Below, piece after piece: positions 34,448 to 42,558 of a DNA stretch of 64,000 nt (within the stretch, counting starts at the first letter, position 1; each line of letters starts with the position of its first letter). The notes under the pieces were generated by a model that was not told the origin of the DNA, did not search any database, and saw only the letters and a list, made by a program, of their open reading frames with translations. The translations under genes were made by a program, and so were the position numbers. Origin of the DNA: Candidatus Rubrimentiphilum sp. Lineage in GTDB: Bacteria; Vulcanimicrobiota; Vulcanimicrobiia; Vulcanimicrobiales; Vulcanimicrobiaceae. The DNA lies in contig DASTDE010000003.1 of NCBI GenBank assembly GCA_035710515.1, positions 186,001 to 250,000 of the forward strand, in the 5' to 3' direction.

Positions 34448-35035
34448 GTGGTGCGGATGTTGCAATCCGCGCGCGACGCCGCACTCGCGCTTCTTGACGG
34501 CCGGCCTTACGAACATGCCTGCGTCGTGCGGACCCTCTTAAAATTCGGTCCCGATGCGCTGCGTTTTTCGCAACGCCAAGGCATTCGCGTCGTGCCGCTG
34601 CGCCGGCGTGAACCCTACAGCGCTCGATCGCCCGCGCTGCGACGCTTGGCGATCGACGTCGATGCATGGCCCGCTCCGCCGGCGGGCCTTTTTGTGGTCG
34701 AAGAACGTACGGTTTATTTGCGTTCGCGCAGCGCGATGACGGTCGCCCACGAATTCGGCCACGCATTGGACTGCGCCCTAGGGGGCGGCGTCTACCGTTC
34801 GGGCGTCGATCCGGTACTGCGCCGGCTCTTCAGCGAAGCACGCGCCTTCATCACGCCGTATGCGGCGACCGGCGCCGACGAGTATTTCGCCGAGTGTATG
34901 CGGGCGTACGTCGAAGCAAACGATCCGCACTCATTTTGGCCGCGCGCGACGCGCACGCGCCTGGCGCGCATCGATCCGGGAATGTGCGACTACGTGGCGC
35001 GGCTTTTTGCAACCGAACTCGCCGCAGCAGCTTAA
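34448..35035 (+). CDS. ATLF-like (anthrax-lethal-factor-type) zinc metalloprotease domain protein
   Basis: The 195-residue protein carries a zincin motif VAHEFGHALD near residue 100 (HEFGH) and a downstream Glu in DEYFAECMRAYVE, the arrangement of lethal-factor-related metallopeptidases. It has no signal peptide and no other domain. A few family members are toxins, but many environmental bacterial homologues are small stand-alone proteins of unknown substrate. The gene starts 44 bases beyond the right direct repeat and is convergent with the DUF5996 gene. Confidence 0.7.
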   Translation: MVRMLQSARDAALALLDGRPYEHACVVRTLLKFGPDALRFSQRQGIRVVPLRRREPYSARSPALRRLAIDVDAWPAPPAGLFVVEERTVYLRSRSAMTVAHEFGHALDCALGGGVYRSGVDPVLRRLFSEARAFITPYAATGADEYFAECMRAYVEANDPHSFWPRATRTRLARIDPGMCDYVARLFATELAAAA

Positions 35036-35039
35036 AGGA

Positions 35040-35912
35040 CTACGAAGCGGCCCAATTCGATGAAGCAGCGTCGAACGTGCTCTTCAAAAATTCCGTGACG
35101 GCGTCGCGCGGCGATTTCGCCGTGCGAACGTCTTCATAGCGCATGATAAACTCGCCGAGATCGGTGTTCCAACCGGCCGCGCCCGGGCGAACACCGGCGG
35201 TTTCAAGACCCTCCACCTTCGGATAGGCGTAGCAGTAGAACGCGGGTTCGGGCAGGCGATCGTCGCCAAACCAAAAGCCCGTGCAGACTTCCTGCGCGTC
35301 GCCGCCTTTGCGCATCATGAGATTCGCGTCCGGCGGTAGCACAACGGGCTTCCCGGAGAACCGCGCGTACGCGAGATCGAAAGTCCCCCAGAAAAACTGC
35401 ACGAGCGTATGCCGTCCACGGAACGGCGCGCGATGTTCACGCACGATCATGTCAACGGTCGAGAGTATCTGCCAAAACTTTGCGATGGCATCGCGATCGT
35501 ACGACGCATGCGTCGTGTCTTCGTCCAGCGGAATGGGATTCGGGACTTCCTGTGGCGCCGGATTCAGTTGGACGGCAATCCCCAGCTCCTTCAACGCGTT
35601 CAGCATCGCGTTGTAAAATGCGGCAACGCTCATCGGGACGAGCGCAATCTCGCGCGTCGGGCCTTCGTTGGTCCAAATGAAAACCTTGTGCGCGAGAAAA
35701 TCGAATGCGATCTCACACGTGCGCCCTCGATAGGGCATGGGTCCCGTCGTTAATCCGCGCGCGTTCGTATAGAGCACAACCTGCTGCCACTCCGGCTCTT
35801 CGGGTGAGAGTGCGAGGCGCACTTTCCCCGGCACTTGCGTCCAGAGGTGGAGCGTGTCACAGGTGTCCTTCCACTCTTCCAGTGGAAGCGCGGGCCAGCG
35901 CGGATCGTCCAT
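35040..35912 (-). CDS. DUF5996 family protein
   Basis: The 290-residue cytoplasmic protein matches the DUF5996 family from its first residues: WPALPLEEWKDTCDTLHLWTQ, GKVRLAL, ARGLTTGP, CEIAFDFLAH, FFWGTFDLAYARFSG and NTDLGEFIMRYEDVR. No enzymatic function is established. The ATG at 35912 is the only start compatible with the family N-terminus, and it lies inside a 14-bp perfect stem (35909-35942). Confidence 0.88.
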   Translation of the reverse strand: MDDPRWPALPLEEWKDTCDTLHLWTQVPGKVRLALSPEEPEWQQVVLYTNARGLTTGPMPYRGRTCEIAFDFLAHKVFIWTNEGPTREIALVPMSVAAFYNAMLNALKELGIAVQLNPAPQEVPNPIPLDEDTTHASYDRDAIAKFWQILSTVDMIVREHRAPFRGRHTLVQFFWGTFDLAYARFSGKPVVLPPDANLMMRKGGDAQEVCTGFWFGDDRLPEPAFYCYAYPKVEGLETAGVRPGAAGWNTDLGEFIMRYEDVRTAKSPRDAVTEFLKSTFDAASSNWAAS

Positions 35913-35942
35913 TCGCGCGCCGTTCTGCGGCGCGCGAATGGG
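35909..35942 (-). promoter_or_regulatory. 14-bp perfect hairpin covering the DUF5996 start codon
   Basis: CCATTCGCGCGCCG (35909-35922), loop TTCTG, and CGGCGCGCGAATGG (35928-35941) pair perfectly. In the minus-strand RNA the start codon (35912-35910) sits in the 3' arm. There is no T-tract, so it is a poor terminator for the upstream gene. It could sequester the start codon. Confidence 0.7.
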
Positions 35943-35949
35943 TCCCCGT

Positions 35950-36501
35950 CTAGCCGACGATGGCGTTCAAAAAACCGGAGGGATCGAAGAAGACTCCGAG
36001 CAGGTCGCTGAGCGGGATCCCGCTGTTCAAGAGCACCTGCGCCAACGTCGCGGTCGCCCCGCCGCTCGAGCCGCCTGTAGCGTTATTGATGGCGTTGGTC
36101 ACCAACACGCCCGCGAGAAGACTCTGCAGTTGCTGCAGCAGCGGATTGTTCGTATTGAAAATCTGGGCGACGTCCGAATGCGTGTCCGGCATATTGAACT
36201 GCTCGTACGCGATTGCGCCATCCAGTAGCGAGACATGGAAACGCGCCTTCTGCACGGCGGTCAATCGCACGATGCGGATGCGGCTTGCATCGATCTTGCG
36301 CATCGAACGAAGCTGCGCGATGGCTTGCTGCCGGTGATTCAGCGCGAAGGCGATCTGCCCGTCGGAGAGCGTCGCAAACTGCAGTTTGCGCATCTCACCG
36401 ATGTGGCGTCCGTTGTCATGGTGGGCTTTCGGCGGTTTCGCCTGCGCGGTCAGCGCCGAGACGGCTACGGCCATGGCCAGGAAAAGTGCGGCAGTTTTCA
36501 T
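35950..36501 (-). CDS. hypothetical exported protein
   Basis: The 183-residue protein has a signal peptide (residues 1-21, ending AQA). A charged region follows (HHDNGRHIGEMRKLQF), then helical segments rich in Gln and Ile, and a C-terminal hydrophobic Gly/Leu segment (IPLSDLLGVFFDPSGFLNAIVG). I do not recognise the family. The stop codon lies 8 bases before the hairpin that covers the DUF5996 start, so read-through into DUF5996 is likely. Confidence 0.6.
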   Translation of the reverse strand: MKTAALFLAMAVAVSALTAQAKPPKAHHDNGRHIGEMRKLQFATLSDGQIAFALNHRQQAIAQLRSMRKIDASRIRIVRLTAVQKARFHVSLLDGAIAYEQFNMPDTHSDVAQIFNTNNPLLQQLQSLLAGVLVTNAINNATGGSSGGATATLAQVLLNSGIPLSDLLGVFFDPSGFLNAIVG

Positions 36502-36582
36502 ATCGTGGGCTCCTTTGCCGCATAGCTCCCCGCTCAGCGCCTATCGTAAACGCTAAGCTGCCGAACCCTCGTTAACCCCGCG

Positions 36583-37032
36583 TTACGGCGTGGACGCGAC
36601 TTGAGCCGAAGTTACCGCGCTCGCTTTATTGCCCCAAGACGATCGCACGTACGTAATGACCGCCGCGATGTCGTCGTTGCTTATTACGCCTTTCCAAGCC
36701 GGCATGATGCCGTTGTAGGACTTGCCGTTCACCGTCACCGCTCCGGTCAAACCGTTCTTCACGATGTGAATGACTTTGTTCGCGGGGCCGGTAACGAGCG
36801 GGTTGCCCGCGAGTGCCGGAGCAGTGGCTCCGCCCTTCCCGTCGGACTGATGACAACTGGCGCAATTCGTATTGAAGACTGCCGCGCCGTTCGACGCCGT
36901 CATGGTCTTCGCCGTGTTATTCGTCGAAGCTCCGGTGCTGCTCGACGTGCTTGCGCTGTTGCTACTGGAACACGCCGCGAGACCGCTCGCCAGGAGCGCC
37001 GCGGACAAGAGGCCGCCGATTATTCGCTGCAT
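36583..37032 (-). CDS. membrane-anchored c-type cytochrome (lipoprotein)
   Basis: A lipoprotein signal with lipobox GLAAC (Cys about residue 21) is followed by a Ser/Thr-rich tether and a class I cytochrome c domain. Heme attachment is at CASCH (about residues 58-62) and the axial Met is in GIMPAWKG. It is 149 residues long. It would shuttle electrons in the periplasm while attached to the membrane. No terminal oxidase or dehydrogenase is nearby. The gene ends upstream of an 81-base gap before the 36501 gene. Confidence 0.88.
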   Translation of the reverse strand: MQRIIGGLLSAALLASGLAACSSSNSASTSSSTGASTNNTAKTMTASNGAAVFNTNCASCHQSDGKGGATAPALAGNPLVTGPANKVIHIVKNGLTGAVTVNGKSYNGIMPAWKGVISNDDIAAVITYVRSSWGNKASAVTSAQVASTP

Positions 37033-37043
37033 CCGCCGTGCTT

Positions 37044-38168
37044 TTAGCCCTCCCCGGCCGGGGCCTGCGCGCCCGCGTGCTTGGCGTGGTACATACGCCG
37101 GTCGGCAGATTCGATTAACGCGTCCGCCTCTTCACCGTCCCGCGGATAGATCGCGGTGCCGATGCTCATTCCGACGGTGACGAGCGCTCCGTCAACCACG
37201 ATCGGAGTGTCGAGGATGTGCTCGACGTTGATCTTGACGGAATCCAAAATCCCCGCATCCCCCAGCCCATTGGCCAAGACCGCGAATTCGTCTCCGCCTA
37301 AACGCGCCACCGTGTCCGACGGGCGCACGGCGTTTTTCAGGCGCCGCGAGAAAATCTGCAGCAAGATGTCACCGACCCGGTGACCATACCGGTCGTTGAC
37401 GACTTTAAAATCGTCCAAATCGATGTAGAGAACGCCGATCAGCAAGCCCGTACGGCGCGCATATTCGATCTCGTCCTCGAATTTTTCAAAGAATGCCAGA
37501 CGGTTGTCGATTCCCGTCAGCGGGTCGCGCGTCGCCAGCGTTTTCAGCTCCGTATTGCGCTGCGCCGTGCGCGCCAGTTCCGCCTGCGCCTTCAATCGTT
37601 CGCGATCGAGAATTCGCATGCGATCGAGCAGACCGAACGACAAGATGAGGCACTCGGCCATCGCCCCGAATCCCATGCCGTTTTCGGCGAAGCCCCAATT
37701 GCCTATTACCGCCGGCACAAACGCGAGCACGAAAAAACGGGCGGGCTGATAGCCCGCGCGCGCGCGTGTGATGCCTGCACCGATCGTGATAGCCACGGCG
37801 GCGAGCCGCGCGACGAAAGCGCCTACCGTGAGGATCTGGCTAGCCGAAAACGCATGGCGCGCGACGTCCCCAATGACGATTACGGCGAAAGCGGCGAGAA
37901 GCGCTCGATCCCACGCCGGCGCGGCGGATCGGGTTTGCAGAAAGCTGCGCGTGAAACCCAGGAACGTTACGAATGACAGAATCTCGGTGGCCAGTACCAG
38001 GTAATCGTTGCCGTGCCCGGCGAGCACCAGCCCGTGGACGATCAGCGCGCCAACGAACCCGACGAACCATGAGGCGCTGCGATCGCGCACGGTAACCGCA
38101 ACGTACAAACTGCCCAGCCCTAAGGCCAGCAGAACCCCAAAAAAGAGCCCGGCGATTACCATGGGCAT
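37044..38168 (-). CDS. membrane diguanylate cyclase (7TM sensor + GGDEF)
   Basis: Seven hydrophobic helices (residues ~1-190) of 7TMR-DISM type are followed by a short coiled coil and a GGDEF domain. The active-site motif is LGGDEFA, and an RPSD inhibitory site lies exactly five residues upstream of it, so the enzyme should be active and product-inhibited. It makes cyclic di-GMP. The sensor ligand is unknown. The start is preceded by an inverted repeat (38170-38207). Confidence 0.92.
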   Translation of the reverse strand: MPMVIAGLFFGVLLALGLGSLYVAVTVRDRSASWFVGFVGALIVHGLVLAGHGNDYLVLATEILSFVTFLGFTRSFLQTRSAAPAWDRALLAAFAVIVIGDVARHAFSASQILTVGAFVARLAAVAITIGAGITRARAGYQPARFFVLAFVPAVIGNWGFAENGMGFGAMAECLILSFGLLDRMRILDRERLKAQAELARTAQRNTELKTLATRDPLTGIDNRLAFFEKFEDEIEYARRTGLLIGVLYIDLDDFKVVNDRYGHRVGDILLQIFSRRLKNAVRPSDTVARLGGDEFAVLANGLGDAGILDSVKINVEHILDTPIVVDGALVTVGMSIGTAIYPRDGEEADALIESADRRMYHAKHAGAQAPAGEG

Positions 38169-38169
38169 T

Positions 38170-38207
38170 TGTTCAGGTGTTTAAGGCCCGGGCCTCCAGC
38201 CTGAACA
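38170..38207. other. nested inverted repeat upstream of the diguanylate cyclase gene
   Basis: TGTTCAGG (38170-38177) and CCTGAACA (38200-38207) form an 8-bp outer stem. Between them lies the palindrome AGGCCCGGGCCT (38184-38195). It ends one base from the start codon at 38168 and occupies more than half of the 65-base gap to ftsW. It could be an operator or an mRNA structure. It lacks a T-tract. Confidence 0.5.
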
Positions 38208-38233
38208 CAAGCGTAACAAACGGGCCTTTCGGA

Positions 38234-39442
38234 CTATCGAGGCGCGGTTCGTTCCGAGCTCATGGCCCAAGCTAGCGCTACCAACAAAAAGTTAGCGACG
38301 AGCGAGCTGCCGCCGTACGAAATGAAGGGCAGCGTAATGCCCGTGAGCGGGAAGAGCCCGACGACTCCGCCCACGATGATGAAGACCTGAAAGGCCATGG
38401 TCGCACCCAACCCGATGGCCAACAGCTTCGTGTAGAGGTCCGGCTGCGCGTTCGCAATGGCCAAGATCCGGTAAACCAGCAACAAGAATAGCGACAGCAA
38501 GATCAGCGCGCCGATCAGGCCGAACTCCTCGCTGATCGCGGCGTAGATGTAGTCGGTCGCGGCGGCCGGGATAAACGTCGGGTGGCCCAAGCGATAGCCC
38601 GTGCCGAATAAGCCGCCGGCCGCGAGCGAGTAGTATCCCTGCGAGGCTTGATATCCGGAACCGAGCGGATCGGCGAACGGGTTACGCCAGACCGCGATGC
38701 GCGTACTCACGTAGCTGTAATGACGCACGGCCCAAAACGCAACGCCGATAAAGATCGCACAACTGCCGACGAGCAGATCGATGCGCCGCGTTCCCGCATA
38801 AAGCAGCACCGCGAACGTTGCGAGCAGCAGCGCAGCCATACCGATATCGCGCTGCAGCACCAAGATCGCCATCGACAAACCCCAACCCAAAATCAGCGGC
38901 CCCAAATATTTCAGGTTAGCGCGAATCGACCACGCGCGCGCGGCCGCGATCACATCCGCCGTTTCGGCCAGGTACGCCGCCAAAAAGAAAACGATGAAGA
39001 GTTTGATCAGTTCGATGGGTTCGTATTGAATCGCGCCGATGCGGATCCACAGGCGCGCGCCGTTGACTTCCTGTCCTAACGGAGTCAGCAGCAGCACGAA
39101 GAGCACCAGCGACAGCAGCACCCACAAGTATTTGATCGCCGCCATGCGGCGAAAGTTCGCTAACGCCGGACCGAGTGCAATCACCAGCACCAGCGACGCC
39201 AGCAGCCAGTATTGTTGCCGCTGCGCCAGCACCGGCGAAATGCGCGCGATTACCAGCAGGCCAAACGCCGACAAGACGACGGCCAGCGCCGGCAGTGCGT
39301 CATCGCGCGTGGACGCGCGCGGCTGCACCAACACCCAGACCAGACTGAGCACGACCAAAACCGCCAACAGCCATGGCGGTCCGATAGTTTTAGGCGGCGC
39401 AAACGAAAGCGCCAATGCGGAAACCGCCAGCGCCGCCGCCAT
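38234..39442 (-). CDS. ftsW: FtsW/RodA/SpoVE-family peptidoglycan glycosyltransferase
   Basis: The 402-residue protein has about ten membrane helices and the SEDS family blocks GARLWIRIGAIQYEPIELIK, LQRDIGMAALL, GSGYQASQGYYSLAAGGLFG, AISEEFGLIGA and GITLPFISYGGSSL. It polymerises lipid II into glycan strands together with a class B penicillin-binding protein. Whether it serves division or elongation is not decidable from sequence. In Actinobacteria the same fhaA-fhaB-pstP-rodA order is followed by pbpA, pknA and pknB, which are absent here. Confidence 0.92.
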   Translation of the reverse strand: MAAALAVSALALSFAPPKTIGPPWLLAVLVVLSLVWVLVQPRASTRDDALPALAVVLSAFGLLVIARISPVLAQRQQYWLLASLVLVIALGPALANFRRMAAIKYLWVLLSLVLFVLLLTPLGQEVNGARLWIRIGAIQYEPIELIKLFIVFFLAAYLAETADVIAAARAWSIRANLKYLGPLILGWGLSMAILVLQRDIGMAALLLATFAVLLYAGTRRIDLLVGSCAIFIGVAFWAVRHYSYVSTRIAVWRNPFADPLGSGYQASQGYYSLAAGGLFGTGYRLGHPTFIPAAATDYIYAAISEEFGLIGALILLSLFLLLVYRILAIANAQPDLYTKLLAIGLGATMAFQVFIIVGGVVGLFPLTGITLPFISYGGSSLVANFLLVALAWAMSSERTAPR

Positions 39443-39468
39443 GGGAAAAGCGCGCCGCAGGATGGTCG

Positions 39469-40152
39469 CTATCGTAAAGCGAGCAGTGCGTAAAACAGAA
39501 CTGCCGCCAGGATCCCTGTCAGTATCGATTGTGCGGTGTGCGCCTTGGCGGGCGCGGGAACCTGCGGTTCCGCAACGCCGCTAAATGAGACGATAAGCCG
39601 TTCCGAGGTCTCGGGAAGCGGACGGCCCGCAAGCACGAGTGCGTCCCCATCGAAAAGCGTGAATGCGGAAACGGCAAGATCGAGACTCGGCGTGAGTCCT
39701 AATGCGCGCATCAAGATCGGCAAACCGCGCTCGCCGTCAAAGGCGTCGTTTTTGGTGAGCGGCATCATCGAACCGTCGCGCGCCAGATAGGCGGCGGTCG
39801 ATCCAATGTGCGCCAGATAGGCGCGTTGCGCAACGAGCAACACGGCTGTCATCGAAACGCCGGCAGTGACGTAGTCTTCGTGCGAAGCGCTGCGCGCGTG
39901 CAGTTCGTCGTTGACGCACGCCATTGCGCCGCTGAGCGCGCCCGTCACCGCGCGCGGCCGCCGTTGCGAGCGGCGGAAGAGCACCCCGCGGACCCGTCGC
40001 TCGAGCTCGTGCCGCAGTTTTCCCAGCGCCAGCGGAGCCGCCGCCTCACCGCCGATTCGTCCGAAGCCGGTGGCCACCGCGAAAAGATAACTCTCGGGCG
40101 CCAATTGCTCCGAAACGCAGCAGCCGCGGTCGCCGCTTACCGCTACGTCCAC
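39469..40152 (-). CDS. degenerate PP2C-like protein with C-terminal membrane anchor (pseudophosphatase)
   Basis: Position and fold correspond to PstP/Stp serine/threonine phosphatases. However, the metal-ligand motifs are altered: VADGMGG is replaced by VATGFGRIGG, GDSRxY by IGSTAAY, and the SDG block by LVLAGRPL. The core aspartates are thus missing, so catalysis is doubtful. A single helix (about residues 207-225) anchors the C-terminus. It is 227 residues, shorter than active homologues. The GTG start overlaps fhaB by 10 bases. It may be a scaffold or phospho-sensor. Confidence 0.75.
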   Translation of the reverse strand: MDVAVSGDRGCCVSEQLAPESYLFAVATGFGRIGGEAAAPLALGKLRHELERRVRGVLFRRSQRRPRAVTGALSGAMACVNDELHARSASHEDYVTAGVSMTAVLLVAQRAYLAHIGSTAAYLARDGSMMPLTKNDAFDGERGLPILMRALGLTPSLDLAVSAFTLFDGDALVLAGRPLPETSERLIVSFSGVAEPQVPAPAKAHTAQSILTGILAAVLFYALLALR

Positions 40153-40571
40153 GGCAAGCCCTCGATCTCGGCTATATCGAGCCGGGTGTTCCCCACGTCT
40201 ATATGATCCCCAATTTTGACTTCAATACCCTCGCCGCCCAGTTTTTTTCCATTGAGATATGTCCCGTTTCGGCTGCCCAGATCCGTCAGATAGAGTACGC
40301 CGCGCGCGGCCTGAAGTGTCGCGTGGCGGCGGCTAACCTCAGGGTCGCCGAGCGCGACGTCCGCATCAGAAGAACGCCCAATGACCCGCGGCGGATGACC
40401 TTCGGAGACCGTGAGCGTCGCGGTATGGCTCGGCAAAACCAGATTCACCCGCAGGTCGTGCGGGGTGCGGGGCACGGCCGCGAAGCGGCTTCGGCCAACG
40501 ATCGCGCCAAAAACCGCCAGCGCACAGAGTATTTCGAACGATCCGATGCGCATCTGCGCGGGGAACGTCAC
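40143..40571 (-). CDS. fhaB: membrane-anchored FHA-domain protein (FhaB-like)
   Basis: One N-terminal membrane helix (about residues 8-28) precedes an FHA domain with IGRSSDADVALGDPEVSRRHA and LGSRNGTYLNG, the phosphothreonine-binding loops. In Actinobacteria FhaB/FipA binds phosphorylated division proteins. The GTG start overlaps the fhaA stop (GTGA). Confidence 0.85.
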   Translation of the reverse strand: MTFPAQMRIGSFEILCALAVFGAIVGRSRFAAVPRTPHDLRVNLVLPSHTATLTVSEGHPPRVIGRSSDADVALGDPEVSRRHATLQAARGVLYLTDLGSRNGTYLNGKKLGGEGIEVKIGDHIDVGNTRLDIAEIEGLPWT

Positions 40572-41236
40572 GGCTGCTCCACGCGCAACTCGGCTTTGCC
40601 GAACGCCACTACGTCGCCGGCCTTGAGCACCGCCGAATCGATGCGTTCTCTGTTCACGTACGTTCCGTTCGTCGAACCGGCGTCGTGCACGACTAGCGAA
40701 CCGTTTTGCACGTCTACCAGCGCGTGGTTCCGCGAGACGCTGGGATCCGGCAAATGCACGTCGCTCTCGGGGCTTCGCCCGACGCGCGCCGCACCGTTGA
40801 TCCGGAATTCGGATTCACTCGCGATCCCGCCCAGCATGCGCAGGACGTAGGCGCTGCGATCGCGCGCCTCATCGTCAGCTTCCGTCGCAATTTCGACCGC
40901 GCCGGCCACCATCTCCGAGCCTTCCCGTAGTTCGGCGCGCGGCGGCGTCTCGAACGAGATCCCGACGCGCTCGGCGACGTCGGCGAGCAGCGCCGACCAT
41001 TCGCCTTCGAGATACGCGCGGTGCGGAGCCAGGCGTTCATAGTCGGCGGCATGCACGTACACGGTGTAGTGCGCGGGCGCGACCGTGACGTTATCAGTTT
41101 GACGCGTTCGCGCTTCCATGGTTGCGACGAGCTTGCGCGCGATCTGCGCGGGCTCGAGGTCGCTCGGAAACATGTTGGCAAAGGCGCGCTCGACAAACGC
41201 CGCGCAGGCTTCCTCAACGCGCCCAAAAAAACTCAC
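40568..41236 (-). CDS. fhaA: FhaA-like protein (DUF3662 + FHA domain)
   Basis: Residues ~1-110 match the DUF3662 domain (FFGRVEEACAAFVERAFANMF, EPAQIARKLVATME). The C-terminal FHA domain carries VGRSPESDVHLPDPSVSRNHA and AGSTNGTYVN. FhaA links phosphothreonine signals to lipid II flippase and septal proteins in mycobacteria. It starts with GTG, overlapping the rsmB stop. The presence of two FHA proteins implies a threonine kinase, but none is encoded in the window. Confidence 0.88.
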   Translation of the reverse strand: MSFFGRVEEACAAFVERAFANMFPSDLEPAQIARKLVATMEARTRQTDNVTVAPAHYTVYVHAADYERLAPHRAYLEGEWSALLADVAERVGISFETPPRAELREGSEMVAGAVEIATEADDEARDRSAYVLRMLGGIASESEFRINGAARVGRSPESDVHLPDPSVSRNHALVDVQNGSLVVHDAGSTNGTYVNRERIDSAVLKAGDVVAFGKAELRVEQP

Positions 41237-42558
41237 CGCCGCTCCAGCCGGGCGACGTAAAATCCGTCGCGCCCTTGTAGTCCCGGTGGAACGAGCAAAT
41301 CGCCGGCTGGGGTTTGCAGCTCGGCGAAATGCGCCGGAATCAATCCACGCTCTACGTTATAGGCGCCCAAGAACCACTCGATCACATCAGTTGTTTCGCG
41401 CGGATCGGTGGAGCAGACGGCGTACACAATGGCGCCTCCCTCGTAGAGCTGCGGCGCAAGCGCATCCAACAGCGCGCGCTGCGTGAGAGCCAAGCGTTCG
41501 CCGTCGTCGGGGCGCTTCCGCCAGCGCGCTTCGGGATGGCGGCCGAGCACGCCCAAACCCGAACATGGCGCATCGATCAGTATACGATCGGCGCGTTGCG
41601 TCGTGACCGGAACCGTCGCATCTTCCGCCACTGCTTCGACCGCCAGACCGGCAGCCGTCGCGCGCTTCTCGAGCATCTGTATCTTGCGCCGGTCGCGATC
41701 GATGCAGAGCACAGGCCGTTCATCGCCGATGCGCGCCGCGATCTGCAGCGCTTTGTTCCCGCGACCGGTGCATGCGTCGATGACTTTGTCGTCCGGCTGC
41801 GGGTTCAGCACGTCCACGACCATAGCGGACGATTCGCTTTGGAGCCACCACGCTTCACCGGACTCGCCTTGGCCGGCTGCGGCGAGCGCGCCGCCTTCCA
41901 GCAAGAGCGAATCCTCCGCCAACTCCGAGGGCTGCGTCTTCACCTCGCGCTGCGCGAACCAGGTCTGCAGCTCGGCGCGGGTGCCCTTCGCGCGATTCAC
42001 CGTCGCCGCCGGCTGCGCGGGTTCGTTGCATGCTTTCAATACGTCGACGAGTTGCTCGCTGCCGAAAACGGCGCGCCACTGCCGGACAATCCACGTCGGG
42101 TATGAGTATAACGTTCCGAGATAGTCGTCTTCGTTATCGAAGTCTTCCGGCGCCGGCGCTGCCGGCCGGTCGCGCAGAAAACCGCGCAGCACCGCGTTCA
42201 CCAAACCGGCAGTTCCGCGATGTCCGTATCGCTTGGCGAGGTTCACCCATTCGCTCACGACCGCGTGATCTTTGGCCGCGGTGAACTGCAACTCGTAGAT
42301 CGCCAGGCGTAGGATTTCAGCGATGACGGGCGGGAGTGCCTTATCGCGTCCGCCGACGTACGGCTGCAAATACCAGTCCAGCGTGCGCCGCATTTTGATT
42401 GCGCCGAAAACGAGGTTCGTGCAGAACGCCCGATCGCGGGCGTCGAGCTCGCCCTTCTGCGAACGGTACTCTAGCGATTCTTGCGCACCGCGATCTTGCG
42501 AAGCGTCGGCCTGAAACACGTCGCGGACTACGTGCAGCGCCGTCTCGCGTGGCGTCAT
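41233..42558 (-). CDS. rsmB: 16S rRNA m5C967 methyltransferase
   Basis: The 441-residue protein has an N-terminal NusB-like RNA-binding domain (ARDRAFCTNLVFGAIKMRRTLDW) and a SAM-dependent methyltransferase domain with VIDACTGRGNKALQI. The two catalytic cysteines are in DAPCSGLGVLGRHPEARW and YAVCSTDPRE. It methylates C967 of 16S rRNA. The start at ATG 42558 overlaps the fmt stop (ATGA), which defines it against a longer open frame. Confidence 0.92.
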   Translation of the reverse strand: MTPRETALHVVRDVFQADASQDRGAQESLEYRSQKGELDARDRAFCTNLVFGAIKMRRTLDWYLQPYVGGRDKALPPVIAEILRLAIYELQFTAAKDHAVVSEWVNLAKRYGHRGTAGLVNAVLRGFLRDRPAAPAPEDFDNEDDYLGTLYSYPTWIVRQWRAVFGSEQLVDVLKACNEPAQPAATVNRAKGTRAELQTWFAQREVKTQPSELAEDSLLLEGGALAAAGQGESGEAWWLQSESSAMVVDVLNPQPDDKVIDACTGRGNKALQIAARIGDERPVLCIDRDRRKIQMLEKRATAAGLAVEAVAEDATVPVTTQRADRILIDAPCSGLGVLGRHPEARWRKRPDDGERLALTQRALLDALAPQLYEGGAIVYAVCSTDPRETTDVIEWFLGAYNVERGLIPAHFAELQTPAGDLLVPPGLQGRDGFYVARLERR

